A stretch of 64,000 bases of DNA from Streptomyces altiplanensis (GCA_003719395.1 RHMC01000006.1:26489-90488), one strand, 5' to 3'. Positions 1-8,239 are shown, counted from the first letter of the stretch. Notes: generated by a model not told the origin, from the sequence alone. Program-made: numbers and translations.

Positions 1-429
1 TACGCGGGCTCGGGCGCCGTGGGCCTGGAGGCGCTGTCCCGCGGCGCCGTGCACGCCGCTGCTCGTCGAGGCGACAGCAGGGCCGCCCGCACCGTCCGGG
101 ACAACGTCCGTACGCTCGGCCTGCCCGGCGCCGAGGTCAGGGCGGGCAAGGCGGAGCAGATCGTCACGGGCCCGGCCCCCGGGACGCCGTACGACGTGGT
201 GTTCCTCGACCCTCCGTACGCCGTCACCGACGACGATCTTCGCGAGATCCTCCTCACACTCCGCACCCAGGGCTGGCTCACGGACGATGCCGTCGCCACC
301 GTGGAGCGCAGCACCAGAGGCGGCGAATTCAAGTGGCCCAAGGGATTCGAGCCACTGCGGGCCCGTCGCTACGGCGAGGGGACGCTTTGGTACGGTCGCG
401 CCGCCGCTACGTGCGAAGACGCACGATGA
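1..429 (+). CDS. rsmD: RsmD, 16S rRNA (guanine-966 N2) methyltransferase, 5' partial
   Basis: The window opens inside this gene and the reading frame is open from base 1. RsmD methylates G966 of 16S rRNA using SAM. Visible are the end of SAM motif I ([16 protein letters not shown]) and the catalytic motif DPPY (FLDPPY, about 205-222). Between about 45 and 85 the protein reads [10 protein letters not shown] where the family has H-ALLVEAD-SR. Removing one base near 66 and adding one near 84 restores it, so a compensating +1/-1 pair of indels is likely. The TGA at 427-429 lies 26 bases before coaD, the usual rsmD-coaD pairing. Confidence 0.9.
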   Translation, partial: YAGSGAVGLEALSRGAVHAAARRGDSRAARTVRDNVRTLGLPGAEVRAGKAEQIVTGPAPGTPYDVVFLDPPYAVTDDDLREILLTLRTQGWLTDDAVATVERSTRGGEFKWPKGFEPLRARRYGEGTLWYGRAAATCEDAR

Positions 430-455
430 CCGGACCGGAGAGCGAGGGACTTCAG

Positions 456-935
456 ATGCGCCGCGCAGTCTGTCCCGGGTCATTCGACCCGATCACCAAT
501 GGACATCTCGACATCATTGCCCGCGCCTCCAAGCTGTACGACGTCGTACACGTCGCGGTGATGATCAACCAGTCGAAGCAGGGACTGTTCACGATCGAGG
601 AACGGATCGGCCTGATCCGCGAGATCACCGCCGAGTTCGGCAACGTCGAGGTCGAGTCCTTCCACGGCCTCCTCGTCGACTTCTGCAAGGAGCGCGACAT
701 CCCGGCCATCGTGAAGGGCCTGCGCGCGGTCAGCGACTTCGACTACGAGCTGCAGATGGCCCAGATGAACAACGGCCTCTCGGGCGTCGAGACCTTGTTC
801 GTCCCCACCAACCCCACCTACAGCTTCCTCTCCTCCAGCCTGGTCAAGGAGGTCGCGGCCTGGGGCGGCGACGTCTCCCACCTGGTCCCCCCGAGGGTCC
901 TCGGCGCGCTCACCGAGCGTCTCGCCCGGAAGTGA
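456..935 (+). CDS. coaD: Phosphopantetheine adenylyltransferase
   Basis: CoaD catalyses the penultimate step of coenzyme A synthesis, adenylating 4'-phosphopantetheine to dephospho-CoA in the cytoplasm. The 159-residue product is full length. It opens with the nucleotidyltransferase signature [16 protein letters not shown] (the T/HxGH class) and carries the C-terminal ISSS-like motif [13 protein letters not shown]. The ATG at 456 is chosen because the family starts directly at [12 protein letters not shown] and a GAGGGA Shine-Dalgarno element lies 6-8 bases upstream. An earlier in-frame ATG at 426 would add ten non-conserved residues. It probably forms an operon with rsmD. Confidence 0.96.
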   Translation: MRRAVCPGSFDPITNGHLDIIARASKLYDVVHVAVMINQSKQGLFTIEERIGLIREITAEFGNVEVESFHGLLVDFCKERDIPAIVKGLRAVSDFDYELQMAQMNNGLSGVETLFVPTNPTYSFLSSSLVKEVAAWGGDVSHLVPPRVLGALTERLARK

Positions 936-1032
936 CGATCTGACGGAACGTCATCAGGTGTCGGACGGGGGCCGACTGCCCGTACAGTCGTCCCGTCCGT
1001 CTCCAGCCGGAAGAACAGGTGGCGAGCACACG

Positions 1033-2076
1033 GTGGACGTGCAGAAGAAGCTCGACGAGATCGTCGAGGCGGTCGGCAGCGCCCGGTCCATGCCCATGTC
1101 GGCCTCGTGCGTGGTCAACCGCGCCGATCTCCTGTTGATGCTCGAAGAGGTGCGCCAAGCCCTCCCCGGCTCCCTCGCGCAGGCCCAGGAGCTGATCGGC
1201 GACCGCGAGCAGCTGGCCGAGCAGGCCCGCCAGGAGGCCGAGCGGATCATCGAGTCGGCGCACGCCCAGTGTGGTTCGCTGATCTCCGACACCGAGATCG
1301 CCCGGCGTTCCCAGGAGGAGGCCGACCGTATCCTCAGCGAGGCCCGCCGGGAGGCGGAGGAGATCCGCGCCGAGGCCGACGAGTACGTCGACTCCAAGCT
1401 CGCCAACTTCGAAGTCGTCCTCACCAAGACCCTCGGCTCCGTCGACCGCGGCCGCGAGAAGCTGCTCGGCAGGGGCCCCGGACTGGACGACCACGGTTAC
1501 GCCGACGAGGAGGCCCCGGAGCGCAGCCACGACCCGGAGACGCTGAGGCGGCGCGCGGACGAGTACGTCGACACCAAGCTCGGTGCCTTCGAGGCCGTGC
1601 TCTCCAAGACCCTCGACGCGGTCGGCCGCGGCCGGCAGAAACTGCACGGACGGGTGGCTTCGGACGAGCTCGGCGCCCACATGGTGGCCCAGGACGAGGC
1701 GGGACAGCAGCACAGCAGCGACGCGGACTTCCTCGCCGACCTGGCCGAGCCGCAGCAGGCCGTGCACGCGCCGCAGATCCCCGCGCAGCAGCCGTACGAC
1801 CCGTATGCGTACCAGCAGCAGCAGCAGCAGCCGCAGGACGCCTACACGTACCAGCAGCCGCAGGATCCGTACGCCGAGCAGCAGCACGATCCGTACGCGT
1901 ACCAGCAGCAGGACCCTTACGCCTACCAGCAGCAGGGCTACGACCAGGGCTACGGCGGGCAGCCGGAGATGACCGGGCAGCCCCAGCAGCAACAGGCCGC
2001 GCTCGACGAGACCAGCCTCTTCGACACCAGCATGATCGACCTCGATCAGCTGCGGGAGTACGAACAGGGGCGGTAG
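1033..2076 (+). CDS. DivIVA-like coiled-coil protein with duplicated module and Q-rich tail
   Basis: A 347-residue protein of the kind annotated in Streptomyces as a DivIVA-like or 'cell division initiation' protein between coaD and the yceD-rpmF genes. Residues about 25-120 form an Ala/Glu/Arg-rich coiled coil. An approximately 33-residue module beginning ADEYVD(S/T)KL and ending GR(E/Q)KL-GR occurs twice, encoded near 1378-1470 and 1558-1650, separated by an acidic linker. The tail has repeated (D)PYAYQQQ units and ends in the acidic segment SLFDTSMIDLDQLREYE. There is no signal peptide or membrane span. The GTG at 1033 begins the conserved MDVQKKLDEIVEAV; GTG 1039 is an alternative. A polar-growth or cytoskeletal role is inference. 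Confidence 0.75.
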   Translation: MDVQKKLDEIVEAVGSARSMPMSASCVVNRADLLLMLEEVRQALPGSLAQAQELIGDREQLAEQARQEAERIIESAHAQCGSLISDTEIARRSQEEADRILSEARREAEEIRAEADEYVDSKLANFEVVLTKTLGSVDRGREKLLGRGPGLDDHGYADEEAPERSHDPETLRRRADEYVDTKLGAFEAVLSKTLDAVGRGRQKLHGRVASDELGAHMVAQDEAGQQHSSDADFLADLAEPQQAVHAPQIPAQQPYDPYAYQQQQQQPQDAYTYQQPQDPYAEQQHDPYAYQQQDPYAYQQQGYDQGYGGQPEMTGQPQQQQAALDETSLFDTSMIDLDQLREYEQGR

Positions 2077-2092
2077 GGCGCCGGGGTCCGGA

Positions 2093-2122
2093 TTGGGCCC
2101 TGAGCGAAGCGTCAAGTATCCT
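2093..2122 (+). promoter_or_regulatory. Candidate promoter of the yceD-rpmF-rnc operon
   Basis: TTGGGC at 2093-2098 and TATCCT at 2117-2122 are separated by 18 bases, resembling a vegetative (HrdB-type) promoter. It lies between the DivIVA-like gene and yceD. It is a match by eye only. Confidence 0.35.
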
Positions 2123-2184
2123 GGCTCTTCGGTCGCGCGTATGCCCGCGATCACTGCTGCCCGCTTCGCTTCCGCGACAGCGAC

Positions 2185-2865
2185 ATGGTGGCCCTCCACA
2201 GCGAACCGAAAGCAGGAAGACCCCTGAACGCCCACCTCGACCACCGCAACCCCCTCGTGTTCGACACGCACGAGCTGGGCCGGCGTCCCGGTGCGCTCCA
2301 GCGGCTGACCCGCTCGGTGGGCGCCCCCAAGGACCTCGGTCTCGACGGGGTCATCGGAGTGCCCGAGGGCGCACCGGTGGATCTCAAGCTCCGCCTCGAA
2401 TCCGTCATGGAAGGGGTGCTTGTCACAGGCACCGCCCGTGCGACGGCCAAGGGGGAGTGCGTAAGGTGTCTGGAGCCGCTGGAGATCGACGTTGCAGCGG
2501 ACTTCCAGGAGATGTTCTCGTACCCTGCCGCCGATGACCGGGGCCGCGCAAAAGCGGAACCGGCCGACGACGACGAGGACGACGAGGACACGCTCTACCT
2601 CGAGGACGGCCTGTTCGACCTCGAGTCCGTGCTGCGTGATGCGGTGGTGCTCGCACTGCCGATGCAGCCGGTGTGCCGGGAGGACTGCCCCGGCCTGTGC
2701 CCGCAGTGCGGGATCAGGCTGGAAGAGGACCCCGATCACAACCATGACGCCGTCGACATTCGTTGGGCGGCACTGCAAGGACTCGCCGGGACCATCCAGG
2801 ACGGCGAGAAGGACAACACTGGCGACGCCGCCGAGTCGGGCGTCGACGAGAAGCAGGAGAAGTAG
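2185..2865 (+). CDS. YceD/DUF177 family protein
   Basis: DUF177 (YceD) proteins sit immediately before rpmF in most bacteria and are linked to 23S rRNA accumulation. The product has the conserved core [13 protein letters not shown] followed by the acidic stretch [19 protein letters not shown], and a C-terminal Cys cluster (C-x3-C-x3-C-x2-C in [13 protein letters not shown]). The ATG at 2185 is the longest start. However, family similarity only begins at [19 protein letters not shown], encoded by a CTG at 2224 that follows AGGAAG at 2214-2219, so initiation at a non-standard codon or a miscalled GTG is possible. It is followed two bases later by rpmF. Confidence 0.9.
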   Translation: MVALHSEPKAGRPLNAHLDHRNPLVFDTHELGRRPGALQRLTRSVGAPKDLGLDGVIGVPEGAPVDLKLRLESVMEGVLVTGTARATAKGECVRCLEPLEIDVAADFQEMFSYPAADDRGRAKAEPADDDEDDEDTLYLEDGLFDLESVLRDAVVLALPMQPVCREDCPGLCPQCGIRLEEDPDHNHDAVDIRWAALQGLAGTIQDGEKDNTGDAAESGVDEKQEK

Positions 2866-2867
2866 CC

Positions 2868-3041
2868 GTGGCTGTTCCGAAGCGGAAGATGTCGCGCAGC
2901 AACACGCGCCACCGCCGGTCGCAGTGGAAGGCTGCGGTCCCCACCCTGGTTTCGTGTGAGCGTTGCCAGGAGCCGAAGCTCCAGCACATCGCGTGCCCGA
3001 GCTGCGGCACGTACAACAAGCGCCAGGTCCTCGAGGTCTGA
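2868..3041 (+). CDS. rpmF: Ribosomal protein bL32 (zinc-ribbon form)
   Basis: This 57-residue 50S subunit protein begins [20 protein letters not shown], the universal bL32 start. It keeps all four zinc ligands, Cys30, Cys33, Cys43 and Cys46 (CERC...CPSC), so it is the C+ type rather than the zinc-free paralogue made under zinc starvation. The GTG start lies two bases after the yceD stop, preceded by AGGAGAAG that overlaps the end of yceD, which implies translational coupling. Confidence 0.97.
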   Translation: MAVPKRKMSRSNTRHRRSQWKAAVPTLVSCERCQEPKLQHIACPSCGTYNKRQVLEV

Positions 3042-3060
3042 GCGGCTGGTGAGAGGCACG

Positions 3061-3842
3061 ATGTCTGACGCCAAGGCGGACAACGCCAAGAAGCCGGCGG
3101 AGAACACGGCCTCGTCCCACACGCTTCTGGAAGGGCGGCTCGGGTATCAGCTCGAGTCCGCCCTTCTGGTGCGTGCGCTGACCCATCGTTCGTACGCGTA
3201 CGAGAACGGCGGCCTGCCCACCAACGAGCGTCTGGAGTTCCTCGGGGACTCCGTGCTCGGCCTGGTGGTCACGGACACGCTGTACCGGACCCACCCCGAT
3301 CTGCCGGAAGCCAGCTGGCCAAACTGCGGGCCGCGGTGGTCAATTCTCGTGCACTCGCGGAGGTGGGCCGCGGCCTCGAACTCGGCTCCTTCATCCGGCT
3401 CGGCCGGGGCGAAGAGGGCACGGGCGGCAGGGACAAGGCATCCATCCTGGCCGACACCCTCGAAGCGGTGATCGGTGCGGTCTACCTCGACCAGGGTCTC
3501 GAAGCCGCATCGGAACTGGTGCACCGGCTCTTCGATCCGCTGATCGAGAAGTCTTCGAGCCTCGGTGCGGGCCTGGACTGGAAGACCAGTCTCCAGGAAC
3601 TCACCGCGAGCGAGGGCCTCGGCGTACCCGAGTACCTCGTCTCGGAGACCGGACCCGACCACGAGAAGACCTTCACTGCTGCTGCCCGCGTCGGTGGTGT
3701 CTCGTACGGCACCGGCACCGGCCGCAGCAAGAAGGAAGCGGAACAGCAGGCGGCGGAGTCCGCGTGGCGCGCCATACGCGCGGCTGCGGACGAGCGCGAG
3801 GCGGGGCCGCGGCCCCCGCCGAGGCCGAGCCGACGCCCGTGA
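3061..3842 (+). CDS. rnc: Ribonuclease III (one or more frame breaks)
   Basis: RNase III cleaves double-stranded RNA in rRNA maturation; in Streptomyces it (AbsB) also controls antibiotic synthesis globally. The first frame, from ATG 3061, holds [23 protein letters not shown] and the catalytic signature [12 protein letters not shown]. Near 3310 the sequence reads GAAGCC where GAAGGCC is needed to continue as [12 protein letters not shown]. One missing G throws the frame, and the rest (catalytic helix [15 protein letters not shown], then the dsRNA-binding domain from WKTSLQEL to [13 protein letters not shown]) is in another frame. The Ala/Pro/Glu-rich tail may break again and really end near 3891. 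Confidence 0.9.
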
Positions 3843-3910
3843 CGGCCACGCCGACGACGCGACCACCGCCGCGGCTCCGGCCACTGCCTGAGTCACGCAA
3901 GCACTGCCCG

Positions 3911-3944
3911 CTGTGCCCCTGCCGGAATCCGGCAGGGGGCACAG
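3911..3944 (+). terminator. Hairpin after rnc
   Basis: The arms CTGTGCCCCTGCCGG and CCGGCAGGGGGCACAG form a stem of about 15 bp with one bulged G. It lies between the end of rnc and the GTG of mutM. There is no clear U-tract, so it may attenuate rather than stop transcription. Confidence 0.5.
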
Positions 3945-3959
3945 CGGTATGCTGCATCC

Positions 3960-4826
3960 GTGCCTGAGCTGCCCGAAGTCGAAGTCGTCCGGCGTGGGCT
4001 GGAGCGCTGGGTCACCGGCCGTACCGTCTCCGAAGTGCAGGTGCTGCACCCCCGGTCCGTACGCCGCCACCTCGCGGGCGGTGAGGATTTCGCCGTACGC
4101 CTCAAGGGGCACCGCATCGGGGCCGCCCGCCGCCGCGGCAAGTACCTGTGGCTGCCGCTCGAAGACACCGACGCCTCCGTCCTCGGCCACCTCGGGATGA
4201 GCGGCCAGCTGCTCGTACAGCCCGAGTCCGCCCCCGACGAGAAGCACCTGCGCATCCGCGTCCGCTTCGACGACGTGCTCGGTACGGAGCTGCGCTTCGT
4301 CGACCAGCGCACCTTCGGCGGGCTCTCGCTGCACGACAATTCCCCGGACGGGCTTCCCGACGTCATCGCGCACATCGCGCGCGACCCCCTGGACCCGCTC
4401 TTCGACGACAACGCGTTCTACGCGGCGCTGCGCCTGCGCCGTACGACCGTCAAGCGCGCCCTGCTCGACCAGTCGCTGATCAGCGGCGTCGGCAACATCT
4501 ACGCGGACGAGGCGCTGTGGCGCGCGCGGCTGCACTACGAGCGCCCCACCGCGACCCTCGCGCGCCCCCGCGCGACCGAGCTCCTCGGTCACGCCCGGGA
4601 CGTCATGAACGCCGCGCTCGCCGTCGGCGGCACCAGCTTCGACAGCCTCTACGTCAATGTGAACGGCGAGTCGGGCTACTTCGAGCGGTCCCTGGACGCG
4701 TACGGGCGTGAGGACGAGCCCTGCCGTCGTTGCGGTACGGCGATGCGCCGGCGCCCCTGGATGAACCGCTCCAGCTACTTCTGCCCGCGCTGTCAGCGCC
4801 CGCCCGTCTCCCGCCGCCCTCAGTAG
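3960..4826 (+). CDS. mutM: Formamidopyrimidine-DNA glycosylase
   Basis: Fpg/MutM removes 8-oxoguanine and formamidopyrimidines from DNA and nicks the site by beta,delta-elimination. The 288-residue product starts [14 protein letters not shown]: the N-terminal Pro is the Schiff-base nucleophile and the next Glu is catalytic. Also visible are [16 protein letters not shown], the H2TH region ([18 protein letters not shown]) and the C-terminal zinc finger CRRCG...CPRCQ. Start is GTG at 3960. The rnc-mutM neighbourhood is conserved in Streptomyces. No damage is seen. Confidence 0.96.
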   Translation: MPELPEVEVVRRGLERWVTGRTVSEVQVLHPRSVRRHLAGGEDFAVRLKGHRIGAARRRGKYLWLPLEDTDASVLGHLGMSGQLLVQPESAPDEKHLRIRVRFDDVLGTELRFVDQRTFGGLSLHDNSPDGLPDVIAHIARDPLDPLFDDNAFYAALRLRRTTVKRALLDQSLISGVGNIYADEALWRARLHYERPTATLARPRATELLGHARDVMNAALAVGGTSFDSLYVNVNGESGYFERSLDAYGREDEPCRRCGTAMRRRPWMNRSSYFCPRCQRPPVSRRPQ

Positions 4827-4830
4827 AGCG

Positions 4831-5244
4831 CTACGCGCGTGCCCCTCGGTCGCCGCGCGCCTCGTCGTAACGCGACCGCGCCGTCAGTACCTCCGGCATG
4901 CGCCCCTCCACCAGCTCGATGAGGGCGAGCAGCCGTTCTCCGATCTCCTGCCCCAGCGGCGTCAGCTCGTAGTCCACGCGCGGCGGGTTGGACGGCTGCG
5001 CCTGCCTGCTGACGAGGCCGTCGCGCTCCAGCGCGTGCAGCGTCTGGGACAGCATCTTCTCGCTCACCCCGTCGACCCGGCGGCGCAGCTCGTTGAAGCG
5101 CAGAGTGCCGCCCTCCCGCAGGGCGCCGATGGTCAGGCTGCCCCAGCGTCCCGTCACGTCCTCCAGCGTGCCGCGCGACGGGCAGAGCCGGGAGAACACG
5201 TCGAACGCCAAGTCGCCGCAGGCCTGCTGCGCTGTGCTGTCCAT
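4831..5244 (-). CDS. HxlR-family winged-helix regulator with conserved redox Cys
   Basis: A 137-residue HxlR/MarR-like repressor. The wing-helix core reads DVTGRWGSLTIGALREGGTL, then RFNELRRRVDGVSEKMLSQTL and the wing ALERDGLVSR...PPRVDYELTPLG. Cys21 (RLCPSRG) occupies the position of the N-terminal CP cysteine that senses quinones, diamide or hypochlorite in the Bacillus regulators YodB and HypR; Cys9 is additional. It is transcribed divergently from a flavodoxin-fold oxidoreductase, the typical target of such repressors. Redox control of its neighbour is inference from family and position. Confidence 0.88.
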   Translation of the reverse strand: MDSTAQQACGDLAFDVFSRLCPSRGTLEDVTGRWGSLTIGALREGGTLRFNELRRRVDGVSEKMLSQTLHALERDGLVSRQAQPSNPPRVDYELTPLGQEIGERLLALIELVEGRMPEVLTARSRYDEARGDRGARA

Positions 5245-5267
5245 GACGCCAGCGTACTCTGAGACAG

Positions 5268-5301
5268 TGCTAACTTTTAGGTTGCGCTATATAGAAGTTA
5301 G
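5268..5301. promoter_or_regulatory. Shared divergent promoter region with inverted repeat
   Basis: CTAACTT (5270-5276) and AAGTTAG (5295-5301) form an inverted repeat with an 18-base spacer, flanking an AT-rich CTATATAG box (5287-5294) that could be a -10 element for the rightward gene. This is unusually AT-rich for the window and sits between the HxlR gene and its divergent oxidoreductase. It is the natural candidate for the HxlR operator. Confidence 0.5.
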
Positions 5302-5357
5302 TGCTTTCCTTCTGGTGTCAGCCGTTGAGCAGAAGCCCCGACGAGGAGACCGTCACC

Positions 5358-5960
5358 GTGACCACCCCTGCTGTTCCGCCCGTCGTCTCGATTGCCTACC
5401 ACTCCGGCTTCGGTCACACGGCCGTCATCGCCGAGGCCGTCCGGGGCGGCGCCGCCGACGCCGGCGCCGTCGTCCACCTGATCAACGTCGACGGGATCAC
5501 CGACGACCAGTGGGAGCTGCTCGACGCCTCCGACGCGATCGTCTTCGGCTCGCCCACCTACATGGGGACCGCGTCCGGCGCCTTCCACCGGTTCGCCGAG
5601 GAGACCTCCAAGCGCTGGTTCACCGGGGCCTGGCAGGACAAGCTCGCCGCGGGCTTCACCAATTCCGGCTCGAAGAGCGGCGACAAGCTGCACACGCTCC
5701 AGTTCTTCCAGACGCTCGCGGCCCAGCACGCCATGCACTGGGTGAATCTCGGTCTCAAGCCCGGCTGGAACTCCGCCGAGGGTTCCGAGAACGACCTCAA
5801 CCGCCTCGGCTTCTTCTCCGGCGCCGGATCCCAGACCAATTCCGACGAGGGCCCTGAGGGCGTGCACAAGGCGGACATCGCCACCGCCGAGCACCTCGGA
5901 CGCCGTGTCGCGCAAACCGCCAAGGTCTTCACGTCGGGCCGGGAAGCCGTCGCTGTCTGA
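5358..5960 (+). CDS. Flavodoxin-fold NAD(P)H:quinone oxidoreductase (WrbA-like)
   Basis: A 200-residue flavodoxin-like protein. The N-terminal FMN phosphate loop is YHSGFGHTAVIAEAV. The second FMN loop follows at DAIVFGSPTYMGTASGAFHRF, as in WrbA/NAD(P)H-dependent reductases, and KLAAGFTNSGSKSGDK is the third conserved segment. The GTG at 5358 follows a GAGGAGA ribosome site at 7-8 bases. Reduction of quinones or other electrophiles in the cytoplasm is the probable role, as an output of the divergent HxlR sensor. Confidence 0.85.
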   Translation: MTTPAVPPVVSIAYHSGFGHTAVIAEAVRGGAADAGAVVHLINVDGITDDQWELLDASDAIVFGSPTYMGTASGAFHRFAEETSKRWFTGAWQDKLAAGFTNSGSKSGDKLHTLQFFQTLAAQHAMHWVNLGLKPGWNSAEGSENDLNRLGFFSGAGSQTNSDEGPEGVHKADIATAEHLGRRVAQTAKVFTSGREAVAV

Positions 5961-5990
5961 CCTCCCACGTCTGCGCCGATACGCGAAAGC

Positions 5991-6022
5991 GAAGGCCCCC
6001 GTCGCCGTGGACGGGGGCCTTC
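5991..6022. terminator. Bidirectional terminator
   Basis: A perfect 13-bp stem (GAAGGCCCCCGTC at 5991-6003 with its complement at 6010-6022) closes a 6-base loop. It lies between two convergent genes. Confidence 0.8.
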
Positions 6023-6054
6023 GTGCTGTGTGCGTACCGGGTGCGGAAGCGGGA

Positions 6055-7026
6055 TCAGAAGCCGAAGTTCTGGGTCCACCAGGGGCCGCCGGGACCCATG
6101 TGAACGCCGACGCCCAGAGTCTTGAAGTTGCAGTTGAGTATGTTCGCCCGGTGGCCTTCGCTGTTCATCCAGGAGTCCATCACCGACTCGGCGTCGGTCT
6201 GGCCACGCGCGATGTTCTCGCCGCCCAGGCCGTCGATGCCCGCCTTCTCGGCGCGGTCCCAGGGGGTCGCCCCGTCCGGGTCGGTGTGGTCGAAGAAGCC
6301 GCGGGCGGCCATGTCCTGGCTGAAGTTCTCGGCGAGCAGGGCCAGTGAGGCGTCGGCCCGGACCGGGGAGCAGCCGGCCTTCGCCCGTTCCTGGTTCACC
6401 AGGGCCAGGACGGTGGCCTCGGCGGTGGCTTCGGAGCCGGAGCCGGAGCCGGTGGTGTTGCCGTTTCCGTCGCCCCTCCCGTTCTCCGGGGCCTTCGCCG
6501 CGGGGGCGGGAGTGCTGCGCTCGGGCTTCGGGCTCTTCCCCGACCCGGCGGGCTTGCCGGCGTCGGGGCGGCTGTCCGTGGCCGTCTGCCGTTCGGAAGG
6601 CTTCGCGGACGGCTTGGCCGACGGCTTGGTGGAGGGCTTCGCGGTTTTCGTGGGCTGGGTGGGCTTCGGAGAGGGGGACTTCGACGGCGCGTGCGCACGC
6701 CCGTCGCCGTCGGGAGCGGGCGTCGTCACCGTGTCCGTGGGTTCCCCCGTGCTGCCGCCCTGCGACTCGAGCCCGGCCGGACCTTCGGTGCGTACCCGGT
6801 CGCCCGCACTGTCACCGCTGATGGAGTAGCTGTCCCCGCCGGGCAGCACCCCGGAGGTGACCGCCACGGCGCCCAGGGCCACGGCGGCGGAGACACCGAG
6901 CAGCCCGGTGCGTACGGGCGCGGCCCGCTTCTTCCGGCGGCGTACGCCACCCTGGTGCCGGCCTGCCGGGTCGTCCGCGTGCTCTGCTGCGACGGATCCG
7001 GCGGCGGAGCGACGATGGCGTCCCAT
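6055..7026 (-). CDS. Membrane-anchored or secreted CAP/SCP-domain protein
   Basis: A 323-residue protein. A basic cytoplasmic stretch (RRRKKRAAPVR) precedes a hydrophobic segment, LLGVSAAVALGAVAVTSGVL, at about residues 41-60, acting as anchor or signal. Residues about 75-190 are a Pro/Ser/Lys/Thr-rich linker with KPSAKPS repeats, probably spanning the cell wall. The C-terminal CAP domain has LVNQERAKAGC, HTDPDGATPWDRAE, GENIA and SEGHRANILN-NFKTLGVGV, with the cavity histidines and glutamate retained. ATG 7026 is chosen over 7044 because GAGGAAGG lies 8 bases before it. Its biochemical role is unknown. Confidence 0.88.
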   Translation of the reverse strand: MGRHRRSAAGSVAAEHADDPAGRHQGGVRRRKKRAAPVRTGLLGVSAAVALGAVAVTSGVLPGGDSYSISGDSAGDRVRTEGPAGLESQGGSTGEPTDTVTTPAPDGDGRAHAPSKSPSPKPTQPTKTAKPSTKPSAKPSAKPSERQTATDSRPDAGKPAGSGKSPKPERSTPAPAAKAPENGRGDGNGNTTGSGSGSEATAEATVLALVNQERAKAGCSPVRADASLALLAENFSQDMAARGFFDHTDPDGATPWDRAEKAGIDGLGGENIARGQTDAESVMDSWMNSEGHRANILNCNFKTLGVGVHMGPGGPWWTQNFGF

Positions 7027-7171
7027 CTGCTGTGCCTTCCTCATGCTTGCTCGACGTGGTCCACGTCAATGCGATTCACCCGAAAGAGTGAGGCTTATTT
7101 CGTCGGGACTGTACGCCATGACGGGTGGGGGTGAAGTGCCTCCTGAGCTATTGGCCGGTTAGCGTGCAGTC

Positions 7172-7453
7172 ATGAACGAAGACGTACGGCTCACCGCTTG
7201 GGTGCGCGGCCGAGTACAGGGAGTGGGCTTCCGCTGGTTCACCAGGGAAAATGCTCTGGAAATCGGAAGGCTCACCGGCTTCGCCCTCAATCTGGACGAC
7301 GGCCGGGTGCAGGTGGTCGCCGAGGGGCCGCGTGAGAATTGCCACCGTCTGCTGGAGTGGCTGCGCTCCGCCGACACTCCCGGGCGCGTTGACGGAGTGA
7401 CTGAGATCTGGGGCACACCGCGCGGCGGCTATACGGGCTTCGCGGTCCGCTGA
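7172..7453 (+). CDS. acyP: Acylphosphatase
   Basis: This 93-residue enzyme hydrolyses carboxyl-phosphate bonds. The phosphate-binding loop with catalytic Arg is [13 protein letters not shown] and the catalytic Asn is in [13 protein letters not shown]; both residues are present. It lies two genes before smc, the usual Streptomyces position, and is intact. Confidence 0.95.
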   Translation: MNEDVRLTAWVRGRVQGVGFRWFTRENALEIGRLTGFALNLDDGRVQVVAEGPRENCHRLLEWLRSADTPGRVDGVTEIWGTPRGGYTGFAVR

Positions 7454-7823
7454 CCGGATCCCGGCGTACGGGCCTGCCGGCGCATTCCGGAGATGCCCAT
7501 GTCAGGGGCCTGGAGCAGAAACGGCCTGGTGGTTGCCAAGAAACGCTTGCCGTGGAAAGCTGCCGAGGCAAGGATGATCTCCACGCCCCCAGGGCCCCGC
7601 AGCAGAGGCGGCGCCGCGCATTCGCGGCCGCGCGCCCCCGGGTCGCCCGTCGATACGGGGCGTGATCGTGTTGACCGTCAAACTTTTTGGTGAGACTCTG
7701 GAAGCCCCGCGCACCTTAGCTGTTTGGCATTGAGAACAACAGAGATGACAAGCACCGCGGGTGCGATTCCCTCACGACCCACCACCGCTTCGGTCGGTCA
7801 CTCAGTGTGGAGGCCCATCCATC
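7454..7823. other. Gene-free region before the small coiled-coil gene
   Basis: No coding frame is convincing here. TTGACC at 7671-7676, with a weak GACTCT 17 bases downstream at 7694-7699, is the best promoter candidate for the downstream gene. The 5' leader would then be long, about 120 bases. GTGGAGG at 7807-7813, 10 bases before the ATG at 7824, is the ribosome site. Confidence 0.35.
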
Positions 7824-8039
7824 ATGGCAAAGGCGCTTCTCGGTTACGTCGGCGGCTCCGACCCGCGACTCCTCGCCGAGATGCGACGGCTTCAGCAGCG
7901 CGTTCAGGATCTTGAGTCCGAGCTCAACCGGATTCAGTCCGAGAACGACGAGCTGAGCGCCGCCGCTCACCACCGCGGAGATTCGCTGCTCGACAGTATC
8001 GACATCGACGTACCCCAGGCGGAGCCTGCGCTCACCTGA
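7824..8039 (+). CDS. Small coiled-coil protein upstream of smc
   Basis: A 71-residue acidic protein with a predicted coiled coil (about residues 16-45: RLLAEMRRLQQRVQDLESEL...ENDEL) and a disordered acidic tail (DSIDIDVPQAEP). There are no enzymatic motifs. It is followed by two hairpins, so it is probably transcribed alone although it directly precedes smc. Function unknown; a partner of SMC or of the nucleoid would be speculation from position and coiled coil only. Confidence 0.7.
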   Translation: MAKALLGYVGGSDPRLLAEMRRLQQRVQDLESELNRIQSENDELSAAAHHRGDSLLDSIDIDVPQAEPALT

Positions 8040-8040
8040 T

Positions 8041-8063
8041 CGGGTTCGTAGAAGAAGAACCCG
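8041..8063 (+). terminator. Short hairpin after the coiled-coil gene
   Basis: CGGGTTC (8041-8047) pairs with GAACCCG (8057-8063) across a purine-rich 9-base loop, directly after the stop codon. Confidence 0.4.
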
Positions 8064-8122
8064 TCGGGCTGTCCGTATCAGCCGCTTGAGATCTGCTCAA
8101 GATCTATCCAGCAAGACATTGC

Positions 8123-8144
8123 AAGGGACGCTTCGGCGTCCCTT
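8123..8144 (+). terminator. Intrinsic terminator with UUCG tetraloop
   Basis: AAGGGACGC and GCGTCCCTT form a perfect 9-bp stem closed by TTCG, followed by the pyrimidine-rich CTTTCTTTCC. This is the most classical intrinsic terminator in the window and isolates smc from the upstream gene. Confidence 0.85.
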
Positions 8145-8239
8145 CTTTCTTTCCGCCGTCGCGCGCGACCTCTCCCTTACCGTCTGATGTGCCCTGCGCG
8201 TTCATGAGTGAAACCGCCGGTGAAAGGTAGAGTGCGGCG

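Noticed and set aside
1801..1960. Tandem CAG-rich repeats near 1810-1940 as a CRISPR-like or satellite array
   Set aside because: They encode the in-frame DPYAYQQQ tail of the DivIVA-like protein and lack spacers.
910..3294. A 794-residue open frame on the minus strand across the DivIVA-like gene, yceD and rpmF
   Set aside because: It is antisense to four well supported genes, has Leu/Arg/Val-rich shadow composition and no family motif; such frames arise from high GC at third positions.
3300..3320. Programmed frameshifting in rnc or other broken genes
   Set aside because: There is no slippery heptamer with a downstream structure, and the breaks are too many and too varied in position for recoding.
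8041..8122. A possible small RNA between the coiled-coil gene and its terminator
   Set aside because: A hairpin and a terminator are present, but no separate promoter is visible, so it is more simply the 3' untranslated region.
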